From positions 1 through 55,703 of the forward strand of contig CAYPPK010000005.1 in the NCBI GenBank assembly GCA_964412615.1: a DNA stretch of 55,703 nt. Direction: 5' to 3'. The notes below the pieces were generated by a model. The model saw only the letters and a list, made by a program, of their open reading frames with translations, ran no database searches and had not been told where the DNA came from. Of this stretch, positions 16,105-23,457 are shown piece after piece (position 1 is the stretch's first letter; each line of letters begins with the position of its first letter). The translations under genes were made by a program, and so were the position numbers. The DNA is from CAYPPK01 sp964412615 (lineage in GTDB: Bacteria > Patescibacteriota > Minisyncoccia > Sungbacterales > HO2-52-23).

Positions 16105-16818
16105 TTATTTATCCGATTGATTTTGTATTTTTTTTAAACTCCGCACTAAAGCTTTATGCCGGTTATAATCCGTGCGCTTAGGACTAATCAAAGTTACAAA
16201 CCCGCTAAAACCTTCCGGGTGCTGCCAAGAAGAAAAAATCATAGAGCATTCGGCCGCTTCTTTCAAAGGATTTTCCTGGCCGATAAAAATTCTGCCAGAT
16301 TCGGAATTATTTTCGGCAATATCCCACAGTCTCTCGTCCAAGATATCCAATAAGCGGCCCAAGGCGCGAGCATTGGCTGGTTCATAAAATTCAGGTTCTT
16401 CCATCAGGTGGGAAAAGCCGGTTTCGTAAAGCAGATCATCTTCAAACATCCCGGCCACTGCAAAAGTCCGGGAAATTGCCGAAACAGTTTTGCTGAATTC
16501 GCGGATAAAATCTTCCATCTCATCTATGGCGAATACTTCCTGCAGCAGTTTTTCGTCGTGCTTGTGCAAAAAATCATTTTCCAGTAAATTATCAACAAAA
16601 AACCGGTAGCCTTTATCGGTTGGTATGCGCCCGGCTGAAGTATGCGGCTGAGTAAGCAGCCCCAATTCATCTAAGGCCAGCATTTCGTTTCTGATGGTCG
16701 CTGAACTTAAATCTCCTGGCAGAAGTTTGGCCAATTCTTGGGAAGCGATGGGACGAGCAGTGCGTACGAATTCCTGTACGGTGGCAAAAAGAATGGATTT
16801 TTGGCGATCTTTCAACAT
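16105..16818 (-). CDS. hrcA: Heat-inducible repressor HrcA, short form
   Basis: HrcA represses heat-shock operons by binding CIRCE. The N-terminal winged helix (TARPIASQELAKLLPGDLSSATIRNEMLALDELGLL, then QPHTSAGRIPTDKGYRFFVD) is well conserved. The C-terminal part retains an FIGQENPL-like segment and an ISPKRTDYNRHKALVRSL block. At 237 residues it is about 100 shorter than most HrcA proteins, because the middle dimerisation/GAF-like region is compressed. The ATG lies only 7 nt downstream of a TATAAT box, so the message is probably leaderless. Two CIRCE sites in this window match it (743 and 16838). Confidence 0.93.
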   Translation of the reverse strand: MLKDRQKSILFATVQEFVRTARPIASQELAKLLPGDLSSATIRNEMLALDELGLLTQPHTSAGRIPTDKGYRFFVDNLLENDFLHKHDEKLLQEVFAIDEMEDFIREFSKTVSAISRTFAVAGMFEDDLLYETGFSHLMEEPEFYEPANARALGRLLDILDERLWDIAENNSESGRIFIGQENPLKEAAECSMIFSSWQHPEGFSGFVTLISPKRTDYNRHKALVRSLKKIQNQSDK

Positions 16819-16825
16819 TGTTGGT

Positions 16826-16853
16826 ATTATAGTTTATTTAGCAGTCAAGTCAA
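16826..16853 (-). promoter_or_regulatory. Promoter of hrcA-grpE
   Basis: On the minus strand TTGACT (16848-16853), 16 bp, TATAAT (16826-16831). The -35 box lies inside the CIRCE spacer, so HrcA would occlude it. Transcription should start at or next to the hrcA ATG. Confidence 0.85.
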
Positions 16854-16863
16854 GGAGTGCTAA
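16838..16863 (-). promoter_or_regulatory. CIRCE operator of hrcA-grpE
   Basis: The plus strand reads TTAGCAGTC, eight bases, GAGTGCTAA. It has one arm change like the groE copy, but the spacer is one base shorter than the canonical nine. It overlaps the -35 box, giving autoregulation of hrcA. Confidence 0.82.
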
Positions 16864-16917
16864 ATCATGGCAATACCTGTTCATTTTTAGTTCATCTGAA
16901 AGTAGATTAATTAGTTC

Positions 16918-17328
16918 ATGAGATTAAAATTAGGCACCCAGGAAAATGGCCCGGTTGGGGAAAATTTTGCCAACCAGCGGCGCGTTTTAATCGTGGACGA
17001 TAATACCAATTTAGCTAGGTTATTTGAATACCTGCTTTGCTCGTGGGGCCACACGGTGAAGGTGGTAAACGACAGCACAGAGGCGGTTCGCGAGTTCAGC
17101 GATTTCAAACCAGATATTGCCATGCTGGATATTGGGCTTCCTGGCTTGGATGGTTATGCCATAGCGGCAGAATTGCGTTATCGCTCCCAAACTTTAACTA
17201 TTATAGGGGTCAGCAGCTATAAAAATCATATCAGTGCCGAACGCCTGCAAGAAATCGGTTTTAATCACTACTTAACTAAGCCTTTTGACGTTAAAACCCT
17301 AAAAGAAATAGTAGAGATCAAGGTTTAA
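16918..17328 (+). CDS. Response regulator receiver-domain protein
   Basis: A 136-residue CheY-like stand-alone receiver domain. VLIVDDNTN carries the acidic pair, MLDIGLPGLDGY carries the phospho-acceptor Asp, GVSS is the switch Ser region and YLTKPFD contains the conserved Lys. There is no output domain, and no histidine kinase is in the window. A ~20-residue N-terminal extension precedes the domain. The gene is a single unit: divergent from hrcA and ended by a strong terminator. It may act by protein contact, as CheY and Spo0F do. Confidence 0.9.
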   Translation: MRLKLGTQENGPVGENFANQRRVLIVDDNTNLARLFEYLLCSWGHTVKVVNDSTEAVREFSDFKPDIAMLDIGLPGLDGYAIAAELRYRSQTLTIIGVSSYKNHISAERLQEIGFNHYLTKPFDVKTLKEIVEIKV

Positions 17329-17340
17329 CTCATTGCTTTC

Positions 17341-17376
17341 ATCCCGCCTAAAGTCACTTTAGGCGGGATTTTGCTT
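17341..17376 (+). terminator. Strong terminator behind the response regulator
   Basis: A perfect 13-bp stem ATCCCGCCTAAAG / CTTTAGGCGGGAT with a 3-nt loop, followed by TTTTGCTTT. Confidence 0.92.
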
Positions 17377-17406
17377 TACGCCTGAATTTGTTATATTGAG
17401 TTGACC

Positions 17407-18354
17407 ATGCAAATTTTACTAAACTCGCTATTTCTACTTTTGGCCTTGCTGGCCGTTGCCCGGGGCGCCCGGTTAATAGTTAAATATGCTCCGCCCTTGG
17501 CAATGCTGCTTGGCATGTCAGGATTTCTTACCAGTTTTCTGGTCATCGGCGTAATTTCAGTATTTCCGGAATTTGCTATTGCTCTCATTTCCAGCTGGAA
17601 AGGAGTTCCCACGCTAGGGCTGGGGACTTTATTCGGCTCTAATGTGGCCGATCTTACTTTAGTTTTGGGCATAGCCGCGTTGTTTGCCGGAAAAGGACTG
17701 GCGGTAAAAACAGATTTTTTGAAAGACGATTTAATTCTTATTGCCCCTCTGATATTGCCGGTCTTTTTGGGGATAGACGGCAATTTCTCCCGTTTAGATG
17801 GGATTTTACTTATAACCGCCGGTCTGCTTTTATTTTTGTTTCTTTACAAGAGAAACCGGCGGCATGCGTTAAGAGAAGTTAAATTTTCAACCGGGATGGA
17901 GATGCTGCAAACTGTTCTCTTATTTCTTTTGGGGCTGGCAGCTTTGCTTGGCGGGGCTTATGCCACCGTAATTGTCGCCAATAGAATTTCCGGCCTGCTG
18001 GTTTTGCCGGAAGTTCTCATCGGCATTTCTTTCGTAACTTTGGGAACATTAATCCCGGAACTTACTTTTGCCATTAAAGCAGCGCGAGAAAAAGAAGGCG
18101 AACTGGTTTTGGGAGATATCCTGGGCATAGTAATAACCGATATCACTTTGGTGCTGGGAGCCATGGCTTTTTTCAGTCCTTTCTCTTTTGATCCGAAACT
18201 TATTTCCGTGACGGGATTTGCCATGGTTTTTGCCGCCATCATTTCACTCAATTTTATGAAATCGGACAAATTGCTTTCCAAAAATGAAGGGGTGGTGTTG
18301 ATTTTTCTCTATATAATATTTTTGGCCGCGGTATTTTCTTCCCAAGGAATATAG
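17407..18354 (+). CDS. Sodium/calcium exchanger family (CaCA) membrane protein
   Basis: An inner-membrane antiporter of ~315 residues with about ten hydrophobic segments in two inverted halves. The first alpha repeat is clear: VFPEFAIALISSWKG followed by LGTLFGSNVADLTLVLG (the GSN motif). The second keeps TLGTLIPELTFAIKAA but has LGDILGIVITDITLVLG, so the GSN Asn is replaced. It resembles the bacterial YrbG type. Exchange of Ca2+ or another cation for Na+ or H+ is the family role; the altered second repeat makes the ion uncertain. The ATG at 17407 is preferred over a TTG two codons upstream. cysS follows 8 nt later. Confidence 0.85.
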   Translation: MQILLNSLFLLLALLAVARGARLIVKYAPPLAMLLGMSGFLTSFLVIGVISVFPEFAIALISSWKGVPTLGLGTLFGSNVADLTLVLGIAALFAGKGLAVKTDFLKDDLILIAPLILPVFLGIDGNFSRLDGILLITAGLLLFLFLYKRNRRHALREVKFSTGMEMLQTVLLFLLGLAALLGGAYATVIVANRISGLLVLPEVLIGISFVTLGTLIPELTFAIKAAREKEGELVLGDILGIVITDITLVLGAMAFFSPFSFDPKLISVTGFAMVFAAIISLNFMKSDKLLSKNEGVVLIFLYIIFLAAVFSSQGI

Positions 18355-18362
18355 ACGGAACC

Positions 18363-19727
18363 ATGTTAAAATTTTTTAATACTCTAACTCGCAAAAAAGA
18401 GAATTTTAAACCCATCCGCAAGGATTGGGTTGGTTTATATACCTGCGGACCTACGGTTTATAACTATGTGCATATTGGAAATTTTAGGACTTACCTTTTT
18501 CAAGATATTTTAAAACGGGTTCTCCTATATGGCGGCTTTAACGTAAAGCATATTATGAATACGACGGATGTTGACGATAAAACCATCCGCGGGGCAAAGG
18601 AAGCCGGGAAGACCTTAAAAAAATTTACCTCTTTTTATGAGCGAGCATTTTTAAATGATTTAAAACTTTTAAATATAAAGCCGCCCAGCCGTTTGGTTAG
18701 AGCAACTGACCATATTCCCGATATGATTAAATTTATCCAGAAGCTTTTGCTGAAAGGCATAGCATACCAGAAAAATAACTCCATATATTTTTCCCTAAAC
18801 AAATTCAAGCCTTATGGAAAACTGTCACATTTGAGTAAAAGAAAGCTAAAGCCGGGGGCCCGAGTTGACGTTGACGAATATTCAAAAGAGAACGTTCAAG
18901 ATTTTGTTCTTTGGAAAGGCAAAAAATCCGGCGAGCCGTCTTGGCCAGCTCCTTTCGGAGAAGGACGACCTGGCTGGCATATTGAATGTTCTGCCATGTC
19001 TATAAAATATTTGGGCCTTCCTTTTGACCTCCATTCCGGCGGGGTTGATCTTATCTTCCCCCACCACGAAAATGAAATCGCGCAAGCAGAGGCCGCTTAC
19101 CGAAAAAAATTTGCTAAATTATGGATACATGGTGAACATCTTTTAGTTGAAGGCGAGAAAATGGCAAAATCGCTGGGAAATATTTATACTTTGCGCGATA
19201 TTATGATAAAAAAAATTGATCCCTTAGCTTTCCGCTATTTGCTGCTAAGTTCGCATTATCGTTCCAAGTTAAATTTCACTTGGGAATCGCTGGTCGCGGC
19301 TCAGAGTTCGTTAACACGGCTTTATGAATTTTTAAGAAAACTTAAAATAGCAGGCAGGAGTAGGGGTAAGCTTCCTGTTAAATATGGAAATTCATTTAAA
19401 CAGGCGATTTTTGACGATTTAAATACGCCTCGCGCCTTGGCAATTATTTGGCAATTAATATCAGACTATAATAAGCACTCTCAAATTTATAATTCCAAAG
19501 AAATTTTAAATTTGCTTTATAAATTTGACCAGGTATTAGGTTTAAAATTTAGAGAAGTAAAAACTGAAAAAATACCGGCAAAGATTTTAAAACTTAGCCA
19601 ACAAAGAGAAAACTTTCGTAAAGGGAAACATTGGCAAGAGGCAGATCAGATACGCAAAAAAATAGAAAAATTAGGCTATTTGATAGACGATACTTCTCAC
19701 GGGCCAAAGGTAAGATCAGCCAATTAG
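18363..19727 (+). CDS. cysS: Cysteinyl-tRNA synthetase
   Basis: This charges tRNA-Cys in the cytoplasm. YTCGPTVYNYVHIGNFRTY holds a zinc Cys and the HIGH-type motif (HIGN), HIECSAMS and LIFPHHENE hold the remaining zinc-site region, and KMAKSLGN is the KMSKS loop near residue 265. Its 454 residues match the family, with a normal DALR-like helical tail. It starts 8 nt behind the exchanger gene and is probably cotranscribed. Confidence 0.97.
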   Translation: MLKFFNTLTRKKENFKPIRKDWVGLYTCGPTVYNYVHIGNFRTYLFQDILKRVLLYGGFNVKHIMNTTDVDDKTIRGAKEAGKTLKKFTSFYERAFLNDLKLLNIKPPSRLVRATDHIPDMIKFIQKLLLKGIAYQKNNSIYFSLNKFKPYGKLSHLSKRKLKPGARVDVDEYSKENVQDFVLWKGKKSGEPSWPAPFGEGRPGWHIECSAMSIKYLGLPFDLHSGGVDLIFPHHENEIAQAEAAYRKKFAKLWIHGEHLLVEGEKMAKSLGNIYTLRDIMIKKIDPLAFRYLLLSSHYRSKLNFTWESLVAAQSSLTRLYEFLRKLKIAGRSRGKLPVKYGNSFKQAIFDDLNTPRALAIIWQLISDYNKHSQIYNSKEILNLLYKFDQVLGLKFREVKTEKIPAKILKLSQQRENFRKGKHWQEADQIRKKIEKLGYLIDDTSHGPKVRSAN

Positions 19728-19767
19728 ACATAAACAACCAGTGCACAGTTTTTCCATTGTTTTGCCA

Positions 19768-19829
19768 AGCCGACGCTCTGGTCGGCTCCCCGACTTCAAT
19801 ATTATGATATTAAAAACAGCGCGTCGGGG
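19768..19829. repeat. Nested inverted repeats between cysS and dnaB
   Basis: Two hairpins lie side by side: AGCCGAC-GCTCTG-GTCGGCT (19768-19787) and CCCCGAC...GTCGGGG (19788-19829). The loop of the second contains an AT-rich self-complementary AATATTATGATATT. There is no T-run, so it is not a standard terminator. It might stabilise the cysS 3' end or be a small repeat element. Confidence 0.55.
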
Positions 19830-19876
19830 TTGCCTTAAATTAAATAAGAATCTATGCTGGCCTTGACCTTATAATT

Positions 19877-21241
19877 ATGGCACAAGAAGCGACTCGAAAA
19901 CCTCCTCAAGATTTGGAAGCGGAAATATCGGTTCTAGGTTCTTTAATGTTGGACAAAGAGGCTATTTACCGGGTGGTTGATTATTTAAGCGTTAAGGATT
20001 TCTATAAACCAGTCCATCAAGATATCTATGGCGCCATGCTGGACCTTTGCAATCGCCGAGAGCCTTTGGATGTTTTAAGCGCAACTAGCCGGTTGCGAGA
20101 ATTAGGCAAATTGGAGGAAATTGGAGGGTCTTCTTATCTGGCCACCCTCATAAATTCTGTTCCGACGGCCAGCCACGTGGAGCATTACGCTTCAATTGTG
20201 CGCCGTAAGCGGCTTTTGCGGGATTTGATTGATGCCTCCCATCACATTGCGCAACTCGGCTACAACGAGGCCGGAGATGTGGAGCAACTACTGGATGAGG
20301 CAGAGCAAAGAATCTTCGGCATTACCAAAGATTCTTTGCGCCAAGAATTTCTAGCTATCCGCGATGCACTGGAAGAAGCTTGGGAACGAATTGAGCGAAT
20401 CCACCATGAACGGGATACTTTGCGCGGAGTTACCACTGGTTTTTCTGATTTGGATCAAATCTTGGGCGGATTGCAGCGCTCTGACCTTGTAGTGCTGGCC
20501 GCTCGTCCCAGTTTGGGAAAGACTTCTTTGGCCTTAGATATTGCCCGTAATGCCGCCCACAAATCTCATCCGGTTGGATTCTTCAGCCTAGAAATGTCAC
20601 GCGAGCAATTAATAGACCGTTTAATCGCGGCGGAAGCAGGAGTAGATTTATGGCGCCTGCGCACCGGCCACTTGCGCTCGGAGGGTGAAAATAACGATTT
20701 TTCACTCCTGCAATCCGCTATGGCCAAACTTTCCGGCATTCCGGTATATTTGGATGATTCTCCTTCTCCCACGGTGATGGAATTGCGCGCTAAAGCCCGT
20801 CGTTTGCAGGCCGAGAAAAAATTGGACCTGGTGGTAGTAGATTATCTTCAACTTATTAAAGGCCATGGCAGCCCGGAATCGCGGGTGCAAGAAGTGTCGG
20901 AAATATCCCGTTCACTCAAAGCTATGGCCAAAGAATTGAATATCCCGGTACTGGCTATTTCCCAGCTTTCCCGCGGCGTAGAAATGCGCCCTTCTTCCGT
21001 GCCCAAACTTTCTGATCTTCGCGAATCCGGATCAATTGAACAGGATGCGGACGTGGTCATGTTTATTTATAGAGAAGATAAGGTGCGAGAAAATTCTGAC
21101 CGAAAAAATATCGCCGAAATCAGGGTGGAGAAGCACCGCAACGGCCCCACCGGAAAAATAGAATTATTCTTCCACGAAGAAACATCATCTTTCCGCTCCA
21201 TGGCCAAGCATTACGAAGAAGCAATGGCGGTTAGCCTCTGA
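19877..21241 (+). CDS. dnaB: Replicative DNA helicase DnaB
   Basis: The hexameric helicase that unwinds the replication fork. The N-terminal domain (PPQDLEAEISVLGSLMLDKE) is followed by the RecA-like core with ARPSLGKTSLALDIARNAA (Walker A near residue 213), SLEMSREQL, LVVVDYLQLI (Walker B), and SDLRESGSIEQDADVVMFIYR. Its 454 residues are normal, with no intein. recR follows 7 nt later, so the two are in one operon. Confidence 0.98.
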   Translation: MAQEATRKPPQDLEAEISVLGSLMLDKEAIYRVVDYLSVKDFYKPVHQDIYGAMLDLCNRREPLDVLSATSRLRELGKLEEIGGSSYLATLINSVPTASHVEHYASIVRRKRLLRDLIDASHHIAQLGYNEAGDVEQLLDEAEQRIFGITKDSLRQEFLAIRDALEEAWERIERIHHERDTLRGVTTGFSDLDQILGGLQRSDLVVLAARPSLGKTSLALDIARNAAHKSHPVGFFSLEMSREQLIDRLIAAEAGVDLWRLRTGHLRSEGENNDFSLLQSAMAKLSGIPVYLDDSPSPTVMELRAKARRLQAEKKLDLVVVDYLQLIKGHGSPESRVQEVSEISRSLKAMAKELNIPVLAISQLSRGVEMRPSSVPKLSDLRESGSIEQDADVVMFIYREDKVRENSDRKNIAEIRVEKHRNGPTGKIELFFHEETSSFRSMAKHYEEAMAVSL

Positions 21242-21248
21242 AGCGAAT

Positions 21249-21875
21249 ATGTACCCCAAGTCAATCAAGGTTTTAATTGATTTATTCACTAAATTTCCGA
21301 GCGTGGGTCCGCGCCAAGCATCCCGTTTTGCTTTTTTTGTCCTTAAGCAGAATGGAGGATATTTGGCCGAGCTTAGGGACGCTTTAAAAAATCTGCAAGA
21401 AAAGGTTGTTTTTTGCTCCCAATGTTTTCGTTCCATGGAAGCAAACGGGCAGAATGGATTATGTTCTCTTTGTGCTGATAATAAAAGAGACATCTCCATC
21501 ATTGCCGTGGTGGAAAAAGAGTCAGATATGCAGAATTTAGAAAAAACCGGCGCTTACACCGGACTTTATCACGTGCTGGGAGGAACTATTTCCCCGCTAG
21601 ACGCGGACTCTCCTAAAAAAATACACTTAAAGGAACTCTATGAAAGAGTTAAAAATAAACTGGAAGCAAAACAAAAATGCGAAATAGTCCTAGCGACTAA
21701 TCCAACCACGGAGGGTGATACTACTGCGCTCTACATAGAAAGAGTGCTGGCTCCTTTGCAAAACCACTTTCAAGGTTTCAAAGTATCGCGCCTGGGCCGC
21801 GGCTTATCTTTAGGTTCGGAACTTGAGCACGTAGACGAAACAACTCTTAAGAACGCGCTAAAAAATAGAAATTAA
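21249..21875 (+). CDS. recR: Recombination mediator RecR
   Basis: RecR acts with RecO/RecF to load RecA at gaps. The HhH region (FPSVGPRQASRFAFFVLK), the four-Cys zinc site (CSQCF...CSLC), and the Toprim domain (IIAVVEKESDMQNLE, HVLGGTISPLDA, TNPTTEGDTTALYIERVL) are all visible. Its 208 residues are close to the usual 200. It is cotranscribed with dnaB and followed by a 38-bp palindrome. Confidence 0.97.
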   Translation: MYPKSIKVLIDLFTKFPSVGPRQASRFAFFVLKQNGGYLAELRDALKNLQEKVVFCSQCFRSMEANGQNGLCSLCADNKRDISIIAVVEKESDMQNLEKTGAYTGLYHVLGGTISPLDADSPKKIHLKELYERVKNKLEAKQKCEIVLATNPTTEGDTTALYIERVLAPLQNHFQGFKVSRLGRGLSLGSELEHVDETTLKNALKNRN

Positions 21876-21881
21876 AAATCA

Positions 21882-21919
21882 ATTAACATAATATATGCGA
21901 TCGCATATATTATGTTAAT
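21882..21919. repeat. 38-bp perfect palindrome, copy 1 (recR/rplU)
   Basis: Each half is 19 bp, from ATTAACATAATATATGCGA to its exact complement, centred on GCGATCGC. It lies between the convergent recR and rplU. On the minus strand it is followed by a T-rich stretch and could end rplU transcripts. A diverged copy lies at 22318-22355 on the other side of rplU. Confidence 0.9.
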
Positions 21920-21948
21920 CAACGTTAATCAGCCTCAAGAGTTTTTAT

Positions 21949-22266
21949 CTAAGAAATAACCTTCTTTATTTCCACCTCGGTGTAAGATTGGCGATGTCCT
22001 TTCTTTTTGCGATAACGGGTCTTGGCGTGGTATTTGAAAACAATCACCTTTCTTCCTCGGCCCTGTTTAAGCACTTTTGCCTCTACCTTTGCGCCCTTAA
22101 GAGTCGGAGTGCCAATTTCCGCATTTTTGTCTTCGCCGGCCAGCAGCACTTGATCAAACAGAAAAATGTCGCCCTCGTTGGCGTCCAATTTTTCTACCTT
22201 TATTTTTTGCCCGGGACTCACCAGATACTGCTTGCCACCGGTTTTTATTACGGCAAATTGAGACAC
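21949..22266 (-). CDS. rplU: 50S ribosomal protein L21
   Basis: bL21, a 23S rRNA-binding protein. FAVIKTGGKQYLVSPGQKIKVEKL and the C-terminal KYHAKTRYRKKKGHRQSYTEVEI motif are diagnostic. Its 105 residues are normal. rpmA, the usual partner, is not adjacent. The start is GTG, 9 nt downstream of a TATAGT box, so the mRNA is likely almost leaderless. The gene is bracketed by two related palindromes. Confidence 0.97.
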   Translation of the reverse strand: MSQFAVIKTGGKQYLVSPGQKIKVEKLDANEGDIFLFDQVLLAGEDKNAEIGTPTLKGAKVEAKVLKQGRGRKVIVFKYHAKTRYRKKKGHRQSYTEVEIKKVIS

Positions 22267-22275
22267 AATGGAATG

Positions 22276-22304
22276 ACTATAACAAAATTGGCTTAAAAAC
22301 GCAA
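22276..22304 (-). promoter_or_regulatory. Promoter of rplU
   Basis: On the minus strand TTGCGT (22299-22304), 17 bp, TATAGT (22276-22281). The GTG start lies 9 nt beyond the -10 box. Confidence 0.75.
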
Positions 22305-22317
22305 GTATTACAGGACA

Positions 22318-22355
22318 ATTAGCATAATATATGCGACCGCATATAAAATGTTAAT
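22318..22355. repeat. 38-bp palindrome, copy 2 (diverged), upstream of rplU
   Basis: Same design as the element at 21882-21919, with several substitutions: ATTAGCATAATATATGCGA followed by CCGCATATAAAATGTTAAT. The two arms still pair over most of their length. It lies behind rmuC and just upstream of the rplU promoter. Confidence 0.8.
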
Positions 22356-22376
22356 CATCATCAAATAAAAATTAAT

Positions 22377-23411
22377 TTATTCTGCTTCAGCCGGCCCGGC
22401 AACAGCTAGTGGTTCAACACCTACTTTCTCGCCGGTGATGCGTAAAACATCCTTATCTATTTTGCCAAATTCTTTATAAGCGTGATTATACATGCTAACC
22501 GTGGTGCCAAGATTTTTACCGAGTTTCTGCATATATTCATCAAACCCGGAAAGATGCCTGCCCAGATTTTCTACTTGCTTAATTATCTCTTTTGCTTGCT
22601 CAGAAATTTTCTGGTTTTTCAGTCCCTGTAGAACTGTTTGCAGATAAGCAAGAAAAGACGTGGGTGATACGATAATTACCCGCCTCTGGCCGGCATAGTG
22701 AATGAGATTTCGGGTGTCATCGGCCACCGCGCCCACTTTGTTTATCAGCAAATCATAATATACCGCCTCCGAGGGGATAAACATAAAAGCAAAATCCATG
22801 GTATTTTCCTCCGGCTTTACGTATTTAGATGTTTCATCAATCCTGGTCTTTAAGTCAGCAATAAGAGCGCTCTCATGTCGTTTTTTTTCATTCGGATCTT
22901 TTGCTTCCAAAATTCGGTTATAATTTTCCAAGCTGAATTTGGAATCAATAGGGATGATCCGCTTATCCACGAAGACCACCGCGTCTACAATAACCTTATC
23001 AGAAAACGGATATTGCATCTGATAGGAGCCGGGGGGCAGCACATTTTTAAGAACTGTTTCTAAATAATATTCTCCTAAAATTCCTCGCTGTTTGGGGTTT
23101 TTCAATATATCCTGCAGATTTTTTAGCTGATCGGCGAAATTTACCACCTGGCGGTTGGTCTCATCCAGTTTTACCAATTTTTCCGTAACTTCTTGGACAA
23201 TTTTCGTACTGGCGCCAAATTGATTTTGCAGCATTCGGTTGGATTCGTTCAGCCGTTCATCCAAAGTGCGCACCACCTGGTTAATCTGATTTTGCAGCAT
23301 TAACAGCGAATCCTGGGGTTTTTCCGGTTCTCTCTTTCTTGTCAAAACCCAAAATAAACCGGCAAAACCGGCCAGCACAATCAATGACAGAAGAATAAAC
23401 TCAAAACTCAT
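22377..23411 (-). CDS. rmuC: DNA recombination protein RmuC
   Basis: RmuC is a predicted nuclease-like protein that limits DNA inversions. It has an N-terminal membrane anchor (LLSLIVLAGFAGLFWVL), a coiled coil over residues ~35-105, and the RmuC core (QRGILGEYYLETVLKNVLPPGSYQMQ, DAVVFVDKRIIPIDSKFSLENY, FAFMFIPSEAVYYDLL, RRVIIVSPTSFLAYLQT). Its 344 residues are near the shorter end of the family. It is transcribed on the same strand as rplU but ends before the diverged palindrome. Confidence 0.93.
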   Translation of the reverse strand: MSFEFILLSLIVLAGFAGLFWVLTRKREPEKPQDSLLMLQNQINQVVRTLDERLNESNRMLQNQFGASTKIVQEVTEKLVKLDETNRQVVNFADQLKNLQDILKNPKQRGILGEYYLETVLKNVLPPGSYQMQYPFSDKVIVDAVVFVDKRIIPIDSKFSLENYNRILEAKDPNEKKRHESALIADLKTRIDETSKYVKPEENTMDFAFMFIPSEAVYYDLLINKVGAVADDTRNLIHYAGQRRVIIVSPTSFLAYLQTVLQGLKNQKISEQAKEIIKQVENLGRHLSGFDEYMQKLGKNLGTTVSMYNHAYKEFGKIDKDVLRITGEKVGVEPLAVAGPAEAE

Positions 23412-23457
23412 TAAAACAATTATACCGATTCAGAGCTAAATTGGAAAGCAGCAGATC

